A DNA stretch of 64,000 bases. Origin: Pholis gunnellus (taxonomy: Eukaryota; Chordata; Actinopteri; Perciformes; Pholidae). This document shows, in pieces, positions 46,976-59,469 of this stretch. The notes beneath the pieces were generated by a model, which was not told the origin of the DNA, ran no database searches, and saw only the letters and a list, made by a program, of their open reading frames with translations. The position numbers and the translations under genes were made by a program. The stretch lies in the NCBI GenBank assembly GCA_910591455.2, contig OU342808.1:22049714-22113713 (forward strand). Direction: 5' to 3'. Each line of letters starts with the position of its first letter. The first letter of the stretch is position 1.

Positions 46976-46993
46976 GGGGGGGGGGGGGGGGGG
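46976..46993. repeat. 18-bp poly-G tract
   Basis: An uninterrupted run of 18 G follows TGTGTGTGT in the unit 2 upstream flank. The matching place in unit 1 (near 35061) has only GGTGG, so the run arose after duplication. Confidence 0.95.
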
Positions 46994-47469
46994 TGGCTGA
47001 ACTCTCCTCAATATTTACTTTTTAACCGAGACTATCAGACAAAAGAGGAAACGAGGGCTGTAGTAATGACACGTAACAAGTATTGATCTATGGACATTTT
47101 AAGTAGAATTCATGGACTCTTACTGATTTCTCTTGTGCACTTTTTTACCAAGACATAAATAGAGAAGCTGAAAAATTAAGAGTTCTTAGTTAAGAGTATG
47201 TAGACTCTGCAAAAGGCAGCTAAAACACTATATCCCTAATATTTTTGTGCATTTGAACATGCATTGCCAACATACTGACACTTCTTTCTTGACGTGTCAA
47301 TCAGTTAGAAAAAGTTAGTTACATAAGTTTTGTTGAACTGTTGAAAAACTGTTTTTATGGTTCAAAGTCTCATCTCTCCTCACGGACCTGAGAGAACTTA
47401 CCTAGTTTTATCATTACCCTTGGCAGGTCTGGTTATGCGTATCTGATAATGACGTGTCTTCATGAGTGA

Positions 47470-47474
47470 ACACA

Positions 47475-47535
<61 letters not shown>
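47470..47535. repeat. (CA)n tract upstream of acsbg2 copy B
   Basis: About 30 CA units. The unit 1 counterpart near 35547-35560 is only CACACATACAC, so the tract expanded in unit 2 or contracted in unit 1. Confidence 0.95.
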
Positions 47536-47537
<2 letters not shown>

Positions 47538-47798
47538 CCCACTAGTTGTCTTCTAGTATCATTAATATAAACAAAGCAGCTTTCTACCAGTCACAGGGTG
47601 TTTGTGTGTCTGCTTCACCGCGAGGAGCAGGAACCTTTTGTCTAGCTTGTTGGTGGATCTTTAACTGGTCGACTCAGCAGTTGTTTTAGAGGATTGCGAA
47701 AGTCTTTCAAGCACTGGACACGAGGCGTGAGTGCAAGGGAAGCTGGCATGCACTTCAGGAAGTCCTCTTTAGGCTGACACTTTCTCCAGGGGGGCAAC

Positions 47799-47881
47799 AG
47801 TCAAACACCTGCGCCGGGCAAAGGTTGATCCGGGTCTGTCCTACACCTGACGACTGTCAATCAGCTCTGTCCCAGAAGAAG
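47799..47881 (+). other. acsbg2: Probable non-coding first exon of acsbg2 copy B
   Basis: Counterpart of 35936-36018, ending CTGTCCCAGAAGAAG before GTAAGA. Preserved splice donor and flank suggest that copy B kept its own leader exon. Confidence 0.5.
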
Positions 47882-48699
47882 GTAAGAAAAGTTTCAATTT
47901 TAAGATCTTTTTTCACGTTACAGTGTGTGAAGAAGACTTGTGTTGGGGGAATTTTGTTGTCATACGTTGCTATGGGGACTGCGTGTCTTGTATGAGGATG
48001 ATGCACTTTGAATGTCTTTGATTACTGACATGTTACAGCTCCTTTCGTGGTTCAGCTGATTGTTATTGAATTGCAGAAAATAATAAATTAATTTCACAAT
48101 TTAATTTACGATTTTAAGGCTGAGAAAGATATACTGATATGCACACTTATATCACTAGACACTGATATCTTTGATCTGTAGACAGAAGCAAATTCATTCA
48201 TTAGTCTTTGGGCTGCATGGACAATGTGTTTGAGACAAACACGTGACGAAGAGATGGAAATACTAAATGTGAGCAGGCCGCTTTGACTTTTATTTGTTTG
48301 ATCAACAGAGACAAAGTCTTTCTTTAACCCCCCCCCCCCCCTCTGCAATGAGTTGAGCGATTCTTACATAATCAGACTCAACATCTGGAACTACTCTGGG
48401 CTGTCAGTTATCTCACATGGGACTCTTATAGGACTTTCTACTACTCACTTTTTACTAGAAGATTTAACACAAAGTTGTCTTCAAAGGTAACGTCTGCTTT
48501 CTGGGTAATGTGCAAATCCAAGTCATTAATGACACTGAAATCCATCGATATTTGCATAATACAAGACTTTGCCGTTGCCACTTCATATTGCCACACTGTA
48601 GTTTTGTAAGTCGTGTGAACTTTGGTCCAGAGAAATTTTGACCAAAGTTCTAAACTAGAGGTCAGACTGAGAGTCTGCTGGGTTGACAGAGCTTAATCT

Positions 48700-49210
48700 C
48701 ATACGGTTTTATTATAAGGTACTTTTACTTGAGTATTTAAATTGTATGCTACATTATATCTCTATAGTCCCATACATTTCAGAGGGAAATATAGTGCTTT
48801 TTACTCCACTACATTTATCTGACAACTGGAGTTCTTAGTTATTTTAGAGATTAAGATTTCACAAACACAGTATATGAATATAACAATTAAAATGCTGCTT
48901 ACATCTTAAAGCATGAGTAATAATATTGCTATAATATATATCCTTATATATATACTAGCAGTACTCTACCACTTTTACTTAAGTAGAAGTTATGAGTACT
49001 TCTTCCACCACTGCTGATCTTTCATTGTATCTCTACAGATGTGTTGAAATAATTGATTTCTTTAGGCTACACATACTTTTACTTTAATACTTCTTAATTG
49101 TTTGTACTTTTACTTTGGTGAAATCTTGAATAGGCCTTTTACTCGTAACAGAGTATTTGTACAGAGCAATACTACTCTACTACTGATGAATACTTCCTCC
49201 ACCACTGCTA
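48700..49210 (+). repeat. Teleost TACTTTTACTTGAGTA repeat, copy B specific
   Basis: Contains GGTACTTTTACTTGAGTATT, TTTTTACTCCACTACATTTA, TATCTGACAACTGGAGTTCT and ACTACTGATGAATACTTCCT, a familiar teleost element. The unit 1 intron (36019-37091) lacks it, so it inserted in unit 2 after duplication or was lost from unit 1. Confidence 0.65.
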
Positions 49211-49724
49211 ATTTGTATCCGTAGAGATGTGTTGAATTGATTTTCGGCAGTTTGGTTATTTGAAGATACAGCTTGGGACCATGAAACAAAGTAGTTGAGT
49301 CGTTTACACACTAGGTGGCATCATTTCACTCTCTGCAGTGCATTCAAAAGAGAACTGAATTCCTAAGTCCTAAAGACAAGCTTGTTTTTTGACAATATTT
49401 AAATTTCATCAAATACGTGAAACGTTGGTTCGTTAGTTTGTTCACTTGAATTAGCGATGGCTAAGGTGGAGTGAAATAGTATGAAAGCGTGCAGATGTCC
49501 TGCAATGCTTTCTGGCACAATATTCAGAGTTTCAACATTTAGTGATGACGGTCATCGGCTCTGACCTGTTGCAATGACTTTGTCAGTCTTATATAAATGA
49601 CCAGAGCGGTGCTGTTTCACAACTGGAATCCTTATCTACTCGGTTGATATCTGAAATGTTTCAATGCTGATTGTACTTAACGCCCATTTAATCTAGTTTT
49701 CTCTTTTATTCCAGCAAATACGAG

Positions 49725-52700
49725 ATGAGTGTCCAAGAGGGTTCGGTTCAGAGCAGTGGTGTAGCAGACATGGATGGTAAAGCTGAGAGGTATGCAAAAT
49801 GATGCATGAAAAAACACATCTTTACTATCAGGTAGATTTGATCCATGTAACTAACAATTATGTTTGTCCACAGCATCTCTACCCAAAAGGCACCGTCAGA
49901 CTCCACAAACGTAAAGACTCCCCCCACCCTCCTCCTCAATGGAGAAGCCACCACAGCTGAGCTCTGTACAACATCTGAGCTGGAGGAAGCCACTGAAGGA
50001 CTTTCACTGGGTAAGAGTCTGAGTGCAATGTGAGGAGAAAGAAGCTAATCTGATGTTAAAAACTGCTTCAAGAGGGAAAGCTTTGGAAAGATTTGTCGAA
50101 CTAGTAATTGTAGAGCACAGTTGTTCTCAATGGCTCCCAGGGCTGACAGACTGATTAACAAGACAATAAATGATAACAATAAATACATAAAAACAATAAT
50201 TTAGAGGGGTTTCTGCTCCACAAATGATATTGTCTTTTATTGAGAAAACCTCTAGAAATGATTAAAATATGAAAAACTGAGAAGGCGCACAAACACAAAC
50301 ATCTTGAAACAAATGCAACCTGTGAAAATCAGCTGGATTGTCAAGTAAATGAAGCAAAAAGATCTTCTAGAGAGCTCTTCAAATGACATCCAACATAGCA
50401 CAGCAGAACCTTTCTATTCTGACACTGGAATCAGAGAATGACCCTCGTTCTTAGATAAAATATCATGATGTACTTGTTGTCACTATGTGTTCTTTGTCTT
50501 TTACATTTTTTTTAGTCTGAGAGGTTTTTAAATAGTTCCTGCAGTTTGGAACGCTAAAATTCTATTTTTGGATACTATAACATGAAAAAGGGAACAATAA
50601 GGTAAGATGGATAACATGTTAAGAAATAGAGGGATCTGAACCAGTCTAATGGTGTTGTTGATGCAGTAAAGAGACAATTGAGTAAAAATCACATGTTTCA
50701 CTGTATCAAATGATGCATCAAGATCGTTCAATTTTGTGACCTTTTATAAAAACAGTTGTAGTTTGGAAAGTTTGGAAATTCGACTTTACCTTTAAGTGAC
50801 GTACTTACAGCCACAAGGTGGAGCGGAAGATACACCTCAGAGTCAAAGAGCTGTAACAATAGATGCTAAATATTCGGGGGCTAACGTGTTGCATGTTTTA
50901 GGAGTTTTGGAGGAAATTGACTCCAAGATGAAAAACAGAAGAGCAAACAAAGATTTAGCAAAAGGAAGGAATTAAATAATGTATACCATCCTACTGTAGA
51001 GTTGTGGTGAGAGAAATAAGAAAAATAATTAAATAACAGGAAGGAATTTTACCAACAGGAACAAACGCAACATTATCGTGTTTGTGTTGTTTGAGGCTCT
51101 CACCAAACTTCCTCTAACTAACCAAACCTGATCGGTAGGTAGGCACTGACTTTTATGGTTTGCCTCAGGTATCATTACAGCCCGCCCACATTCACAGCAC
51201 AACCTGTAAATCGTGTTGCTCTGTCCATTCATGTGTAAGAAATCTACAGGGTCAGTCCAGTGATGTCTGTAGTCCTCTCATAAACCCGACTCTTCTTCTA
51301 AAGCTTGCTGTCTCGGTTTGGTGAGGGTGTCGTCTGAATTTGACTTGTTATTAATGGCGAGTAAACACGGCTGTCCCTGTTGTCCCAATACAGAAGAGCC
51401 CAAGGCAGTTCCCTTGTTGAGGGCGAACGGACCAGCACCTCTGGCCCCAGCGGACCAGCTATGGAGCACCAGCAGACACAAGGCAGTCAAGCTGAGGATG
51501 GAGGGCTCGGGCCCGGCCTCAGAGACTCCCATGACTGTCCATCAGCTGTTTCTGAAGACGGTGGAATCGTACGGGGATCATCCAGCCTTGGCTTCCAAAG
51601 AAGAGGGCCAGTGGGTGACCCTGACATGGAGGCAATACTATGAGCAGTGCCGGGCAGCAGCTAAAAGTTTCCTCAAGGTTTGTTTGCAAATTGAACTTGT
51701 ACAGTTACATATTCTTTTGGTCTCTACTCCAGCACATTGGATTTTGAATGAGCTTTAATTTAAGGGTGTTTATATCTGTTTTGGGTCAACAGTAGTAATT
51801 GCAGACTTTTTTTGTTTTACACAAACAACAATTTTCAGTAGCAGAAACTAGGCAAGGCACATGAATGTATATAACACATTACTGTATGTGTAAGTACATA
51901 TAACTTACACACTTTAAAAGGAACAAAGTGGAAAAGTTGCCACAGGGAAATTGTATTGCTCTCCCAGACCTTTGCTGCAGCCATCTTCACTTCTTGCTTG
52001 CTTCAGGAGCTTTTTGGTTTTAGCCTGGTCTTTAGTAAATACATAACCTGTGGGCCGGTAAAAATGTCTTGCTTGTCGTGTTAAGGATCATTATTCTATT
52101 AAAACTTTTGGACTTGTACATTAAAGTCATAAGTTTCATTTAAGTGTGCTGAATTAGAGCAAATAAAAACATTCCATTACAGTATATCTTATGTTCTGCC
52201 TGCACTGTTTGTGATATCCTACATCTGTAATCCAAACTAGTATAGCAGAAGTTTTTGACATGCGCATTTAAATATGGTACAGGACTTACAGGCTACACAA
52301 CAAAGTAAATTCCTGTTTTGTAAAAGGTAGCTCAGAATGTCCTCCCTCTCTCATTGAATTATCTGTGGCATGAGATTGGGCTGCTGAAAGTCAACACCTG
52401 GGTGTGTGAAATTCACAGCTTGTGTTCCATCTCCTGTTTCATGGACATGTTCGTGTCCCATGAGGTGGAGTGGCTTTTGAAACGAGATGTAGGTCAAGAG
52501 TAATGGAGGCACTGTGCTGCTGTCTCATTAAAGATACATGCTCTTTTGAAAAAATAGAAAAACAACAACAACTTGTCTGCTTTGTAGTTGGGGCTGGAGC
52601 GTTACCATGGTGTGGGTATTCTGGGATTCAACTCCCCCGAATGGTTCATCTCAGACATCGGCTGCATCTTTGCAGGGTAAGATCACAATAAAGGAGGAAG

Positions 52701-55700
52701 ATAAAATTCCACCCGATACTACACATTTATCTCTGTCCATGCTCATCTCAAAGTTCATCTCTGTATCCCCACCCACAGCCGTTAAGGCCGTACCAGTTAA
52801 AAGTCTTATAATGTGGGTGTGAAACTTCTATCCAGCCGTTGTCCTCAGATAAATGAGTAATATTGAAGTTGTGTATTGTATGCAGATAGCTCTTGGGTTA
52901 ATTTAAAATGTTAGGTTGTTTCGAGGATACAATACTATTTATAATTGTGTAAGAAATGTATCATTTGATGATTGCATTTGTTTAGTTCAAATTATGTGGC
53001 ATATCTTGTGCCTTATGTCTTATGTTTTTAACTCATTTGCATGAATAATGAACAGATAAATCAAACATTAACTTCAGTTAGTTCTGATCAGTCTCTCTGA
53101 AAGACGTGCAATTATTTGTGAGACAAACTGTAGTCCAAAGAGCAAAATCCACACTACATCATGTAAGGAAATGTGTGCATTCAACAGAGGATTTTACTCT
53201 CCTATATCTGATTTGTTCCATAGGGGTCTGGCAACTGGAATTTACACCACCAACTCACCCGAAGCTTGTCAGTATGTGGCTGCCAACAGTGAGGCCAACA
53301 TCCTGGTAGTGGAGAACCAGAAACAGCTCGAGAAAATCCTGCAGGTCAGGAGCTTCATTAGAGTGCTGTAATAACTATTGGTAAAGTTAGAAAAAAAAAT
53401 GTCCTCATATTGTTTAATTTGTATTTCCCCAACAGGTTAAAGATCATCTACCTCATCTGAAAGCCATTGTCCAGTATAAAGGCGAGCTGCAGCAGAAAGC
53501 ACCATTCCTGTATACAGTACGTTTGCTCAGCAAACATATTGATGTAGCAGATAAGTCACATGGTTGTAGAAAATCTGATCTAAACTGAATTCTTCATGTG
53601 ATGCCTATCGTTTCACCACTGACCTAATGCAATAATATTATCTTACTTGTGGTTTAAGAATTGTAATCAAATACATGTGACCTCAAATATATTAAACTGC
53701 ACTACATCAGATGCAGTTCAGTTCAGTCTGGATTCAAATGCACTTTATTTAACATTATCTCTGTATTTGTGTAGTGGGCAGAGTTCATGAAGCTGGGAGA
53801 GGATGTGCCCGACGAGCAGCTAAATGCTGTGATTGACAGTCTTCGGGCCAACGAGTGCTGTACTCTCATCTTTACCTCTGGAACCACTGGCAACCCTAAA
53901 GCAGTCATGTTGAGCCACGACAATGTAAGTTATCTGGACAAAATACTTCCCTTTTCTTAGCTTTTATTATTTTGACAAATATCTATATATCATTTCATCT
54001 TAAAGCCCAATTGTTTTTACTATCAATTAATCTAATAATTTGTTAATTAATCGTTCCAGTAAAAAAAATTAAACTGAAAAACTGGATACCACAAAATGAT
54101 ATCTTCAAAACTCTTGTTTTATTTGCCCCAAAAAAGTACAAAACCTATAATGTTCAACTGATATTTGACAAAGACAAGCAAATCATCTCACTTGAGAAGC
54201 TGGAACCAGAGAATGTCTAGCATTTCTTCACTATTAAAGTAACAATAAAATACTAAAGATACATAGTGATTATGCTCACATAAGGTAGAAAACAGCAAAT
54301 CAACTTGTATTGCAAAAACAATGGACATTTGACATGTATATAAACATCAAATATACGTAGTGTGTTCAAAAGAAGCCGGTTTAAATTAAAGGTATGATTA
54401 AAATGAACAAAAACACGAACACAGGCGAATATAAGGAAGTTGGTGTACTTTTTTCCCGTAATTTATATTTTGATTATTGACTTTTTTCTAAACCAGAATT
54501 TTGGGAGATACAAGAGCATTTTAACAGCATGAAATAAACTATTTGTTTATGTAAATAAAAACAAGAAGAGGACCCAACATAGAGCCCTGGGGAACTCCAA
54601 AAACAGCTACATGTATTTTATGCACATCAAATACTATCAGACAGGTAGCACCCAGATCAGACATTTAATACAAAACTCCTGCCTCGCTCAAAAGGTTTTT
54701 TGGAAAGTGTTTTTTCAAATTTAATGTACATCAATTTAGTTATTGATCCCAACCTTTTCACTGCCATATTTGGGGCGGCCCTGAAGACTTAAAGTTGACC
54801 AAGCTGAAGTTGTGGCCTCCTCTACATTGCTTGCTCGACGACTAATTCCCCTTAAATGGAAAAAGACTGCACCACCATCTCATAAACACTGGCTGGTGGA
54901 TGTAAAGACAAAACCTAAAACTAAACAACTAAACCCTACTACTATTGGCTCAACCAATGAGTTTTATAAGATACTGATAACAGTCTGTGTGAACAATGTG
55001 TTTGCTGTTTTGTGAAAATTATAGAAAAATATCTGAGTAAATTACTCTGATTCTGACTCCTCTCTAATATGCAGCTGACATGGACAGTCAACACGGGATC
55101 TTCCATGCTCAACTTAAAGCACACTGAGGAGGTGATGGTCAGTTACCTGCCGCTCAGCCACGTGGCCGCCCAGCTAGTTGACATGTGGTTGTGTGTTTCT
55201 TTTGCCATGACCACCTACTTTGCAGAGCCAGACGCCCTCAAGGTAAGGATGCCTACTGTTGTATAAACATAGTATTATTAATGGTGGTTTACTATTTTTA
55301 CTCTAATCCCAAATCATTTTTCCAGGGCTCCTTAGTAAATACACTTAAAGAGGCTCGTCCAACTTGTTTCCTTGGAGTTCCTCGAGTTTGGGAGAAGATG
55401 CAGGAGAAAATGAAAGCTGTTGGTGCCAAGGCATCCCCAATGAGGAGTACAGTGGCGGGCTGGGCCAAGTCTATAGGCCTGCGGTACAACTACAGTGTCA
55501 TGAACGGGTGAGACAGCAGCAAAGATCCTTTTTTAGAACTCATGTTAGCATGCTAACACTTGCTAATTAGCACTAAACATAAAGAACAGCTGAGGCTGAT
55601 GGGAATGACATTAGCTCTGCATGCTTCTGTAGTGGTGTTTGACATTTTGACCTAATGATGAAGTCAGGAAATAACCAAAGTGGTTGCAAATTATCTTCAG

Positions 55701-58700
55701 GGAGACATGAATGTTTGTACCAAATATAATGGCAATACATCCAATAGCTATTTATTTCTGGGCCAAACAGACAGACCAACATTGCCAAGTTGGTAATGCT
55801 TCATTTGGAGCCCATTTCTTAATTCCGAAGAAATCTTAACTTCAAACATGCAATGGGTGTAAATGTGACTTTATCTTTTTGGTTACAGGGAGAACCAGGT
55901 GCCCTGGGGCTTCATGTTGGCTAATAATCTGGTCTTTAAGAAGGTCCGTGAGTCGCTGGGCCTAGACCGCTGCAAGTTATGCTTCACGGGCGCTGCCCCC
56001 ATCACCAAAGACACTCTGGAGTACTTCATGAGCCTGAACATCCCTTTATTGGAGCTATACGGCATGAGTGAATGCTCCGGCCCACACACCATCTCCAGTG
56101 ACACCTATTACCACCTCACAAGGTGAGCAGCAAAGCATTATGGAACATTTCAACTATGATTAAAATGTGTTGCTGATATGGATGTGAAAAAACTATTAGT
56201 GTGGCGTTAGAAAGAAGAGAGTTTACCAGACCTCTGTAGCCCACTCTTGACCTCTGAGTCTGTGTCAGTAGGGGTCCCTGGCCCTGTTGATGAGGCCATT
56301 CACAGATGGGAAGAAACTGTTCTTGTGACGTGAGGTTTTGGACCTGGAGACATACAGGTCCTGGAGGGCAGTGTAGATGTGCACGAAAATTGTTTGTGGC
56401 GATTAAATTTCTTGAGCCACCACATGACGTACATACTCTGTTGTGCTTTTTTGATGATGAGCAAGCTGATGTTCAAAGCTAAAGGACTCCACTGCGCTTC
56501 TCTTAAAATCCACAACCATCTCCGCTGTATTTAGACTTTTAGCTCTGAGTTATCATGACAACAACAGATCAACGGATCACCCACCTGAGGGCAGACACAT
56601 GCCCACCAGAGATGAGTCCAATGAGGTGTCGTCCACGAACTTCAAAAACTAGACGGACTGGTGACTGGAATTGCTGCTGTTGGTGTAGAAGGAGAAGAGC
56701 AGAGGGGAGGGAATGCAGCCTTGAGGGGAACCGGTCGGTGCTGATGGTCCGGGACTCTGAGACATGTTTCCCCAGCATCAAGCATTGCTCAGTGTCAGAC
56801 AAGAAGTCTTTAATTTACGACAGGTGGAGTTGAGGATGTGCAACTGAGAGAGCGTGTCCTGCAGCAGAGTCGGGATAATGGTACAATTAAGATCCCTTCC
56901 TAAATCTGGTGAATTCCATGTGACGTTTAGCACCGGTTTGTGATGTTTCCTCACTGCAGTGTGCAACGTCTTCCTCCAGTATTTGGGATATGTGTGTTCC
57001 AGTTCATTTTGTAAAGCACTTTGGGCTCTATCTTTGCATGAACAGTGCTACAACAATACAGTTATTGTTAGCATGAAAATGTTTTTCATAGTGTACTGAC
57101 ATTGTGATGTCTTATTTCTTTGTACTAAAGTTTAAAGTAGCGGTGCAGTTGTAGCACAACTGTTAGTCATTTCGGGTCTAAATCAGAATGTTGCTGACTT
57201 GATGTTTTGTCTATCCAGCTGTGGAAAAGTCATTCCCGGCTGCAAGACGAAGCTGGAGAACCCAGATGAGGACGGGAGTGGAGAGATATGTATGTGGGGT
57301 CGGCACGTCTTCATGGGCTACCTGGACATGCCGGACAAAACAGAGGAGGCTCTCGACCAGGACGGCTGGCTGCGCTCTGGAGATCTGGGAAGACACGACC
57401 AGAATGACTTCCTGTACATCACAGGAAGGATCAAGGGTAAGCTGTGGTCCCTTTGGAGGGGCCTGACCCCTTGATCCACAGGACTGCACTATGTAACTGT
57501 ATATAAAGTAGTTAGAACAATGTTGACCTCCACCAGCTACAACAGTAAAAAAAACTGCTTCTTAATTGATGCATCAGTATTAACATTTATCTAATAATGT
57601 TGTAATATAATATGTATTTTTCTGCAGAACAAAGAGTCATACTTTTTATACTTTTGGTACATTTTGCTGAACATAATTCTTTACTTTTACTTAATCAACA
57701 CTTTCATTTGTAAAAGAGTATTGTTGTATTGGCACATGCATTTAAGTAAAAGATCTGAGTACTTATTAAGTACTTAGAACTTCAAGTACTCTACAATAAA
57801 AAATGAAACATACAGGTGCACTTTTTAGAGCAATTTATATAAAGAACGCTAAAACAACTTTAAAACACTTGCTCTACAGTCTTGTTTGCTTTTCTGTAAC
57901 TATTGTTTTTTATTACATTACTTTTAGATACATTCATAGTGAAAGGAAGTGGGGGTGTGAACTTGATGATAACTGAATATTTTTCGACTGCTAATTCTTA
58001 AAAAAAACATACAACGCAATGTTTTGTCAGAAATGACAAAGGTCATTGTCTTTAATTTTAACGTTGGACTCTGAACATTGTCAAACAGGTGACACACTTT
58101 TGAAACTAAACTGTCTTTTTGGCACAGAACTGATCATCACTGCAGGTGGAGAGAACATCCCTCCTGTGCCCATCGAGGATTCAGTGAAGACCGAGGTGCC
58201 CATCATCAGCAACGCCATGCTGATCGGAGACAAGCTGAAGTTCCTCTCCATGCTGCTCACGCTCAAAGTAACCGGGCCTCCATTCCTGCACGCAGTCACA
58301 GCTACTGAATAAATAAAACAAACACAATAATGTCCCTTCTCTATTTCCACAGTGTGTGGTGGATGACAGCGGCGAGCCCACAGACGAGCTGAGCCCCGAG
58401 GCTTTGATATTCTGCCAGCAGCACAACGTCACAGCCACCAAGGTGTCCGAGATCGTAGCCAATAAGGAGCCGGCTATCTACAAAGCCATACAGGAAGGCA
58501 TGGACCGCGCCAACGCCAGAGCAACGTCCAACGCCCAGAAGATCCAGAAGTGGGTGATACTGGAGCGAGACTTCACTGTCAATGGAGGTGAACTGGGTGA
58601 GTTGTTTTGATTTGCTTCCTTCTTTTGGTATTCAAATTATAGCACACAATCAGCTTGTAATCAAGGTCATGTCGTAATCAGACAAGGCTTGTGACTGTGC

Positions 58701-58922
58701 CAGACAGCATTCCAGTGAAGTTTGTCTCTCTCAAAAACATGTTGTCACCGTGTGAGTGTCGCTCAACAGAGACTTAAAGTTTAGATTTAAATGTAATTAA
58801 CCTGCTTTTTTCTTTTTTCCATCTGTGCAGGACCTACCTTGAAACTGAGGAGACCCATTGTTGTGAAGATGTACCAGGAGAAAATAAATGAATTGTATGC
58901 AGTGGCCACGGAAAGACAGTAG
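49725..58922 (+). CDS. acsbg2: Long-chain acyl-CoA synthetase, bubblegum type (copy B)
   Basis: Second tandem copy, the same reaction as copy A. Exons: 49725-49789, 49874-50010, 51394-51677, 52588-52676, 53224-53344, 53436-53516, 53775-53924, 55075-55242, 55326-55507, 55889-56122, 57219-57436, 58128-58267, 58353-58596, 58831-58922. Every exon has the same length and phase as in copy A; 734 aa, fully open. The ATP loop reads TSGTTGNPKAVMLSHDN and the later motif YGMSECSGPH, both closer to the usual form of the family than in copy A. Exons 5-7 (counting the leader as exon 1) encode the same protein in both copies. Exon 9 differs at 11 of 56 residues. Poly(A) signal at 59155-59160. The preserved frame, splice sites and upstream exon argue against a pseudogene. 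Confidence 0.92.
55548..55800 (+). repeat. Dispersed repeat in acsbg2 copy B
   Basis: Counterpart of 42335-42590: CATGTTAGCATGCTAACACT and CAGCTGAGGCTGATGGGAAT, nearly identical to copy A, showing insertion before the duplication. Confidence 0.65.
56460..56905 (-). mobile_element. Degraded LINE reverse-transcriptase fragment (copy B intron)
   Basis: On the minus strand, in shifting frames, one reads SESRTIST, then LSPLLFSFYTNSSN, then FLKFVDDTSLDSSL. This is the reverse-transcriptase segment around the catalytic (F/Y)xDD box of a fish LINE. It is more complete than the copy A version and is broken by frameshifts and stops. It lies in the intron 56123-57218. Confidence 0.65.
57650..57800 (+). 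repeat. Teleost TACTTTTACTT-type repeat (copy B intron)
   Basis: Counterpart of 44290-44480, with small indels. The copy B intron then carries about 150 bp (about 57845-58020) missing from copy A. Confidence 0.55.
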
Positions 58923-59154
58923 ACTGTACTGCACAGAGATGAGATAATACCTGGGGCATGTTTGTATTGTGCCCAGACATCATGTTGAGAAATGTATAAA
59001 TCTCTTTTTACCTGCATGTTTAAAGTGCAAAAGAGGTTTAAATTATGTTGTATTTAATGGAATAGATGTTTGTGTTATGTTTTAATATGTTTCAAGACGA
59101 TATTTAAGCTATTAAATGTACATACGGTTTCACAGCAGCTGTGCACATTTTGTA

Positions 59155-59160
59155 AATAAA
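59155..59160 (+). terminator. acsbg2: Poly(A) signal of acsbg2 copy B
   Basis: AATAAA in the same sequence context as at 45725 in copy A, 233 bp after the stop codon. Confidence 0.6.
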
Positions 59161-59469
59161 ATATCCAAATCAGAGCCAAATCTTGCCATTTACTGTTGGC
59201 ATACAGATACATTTTATGTCGTCATCGTTTTTACAGTTTTTGAAGGACATTTTGTGAATCCACTGTGACCTGAAACTCTCTTGTCCTGGTCATCAGCATA
59301 CCAGTATGTATTTTATTTTTTGAAGCAGAAATATCTATTTAAAGATGTTAAGGCATTAATTGCCAATTGTCTGCCTCATGCTTTGATATTATCCTTATCT
59401 AGCAAAACTGCAGACATCACCTCTAAAGACTGGATGGAGCTGATGTTTCAATAAATATATCTAATGGAA

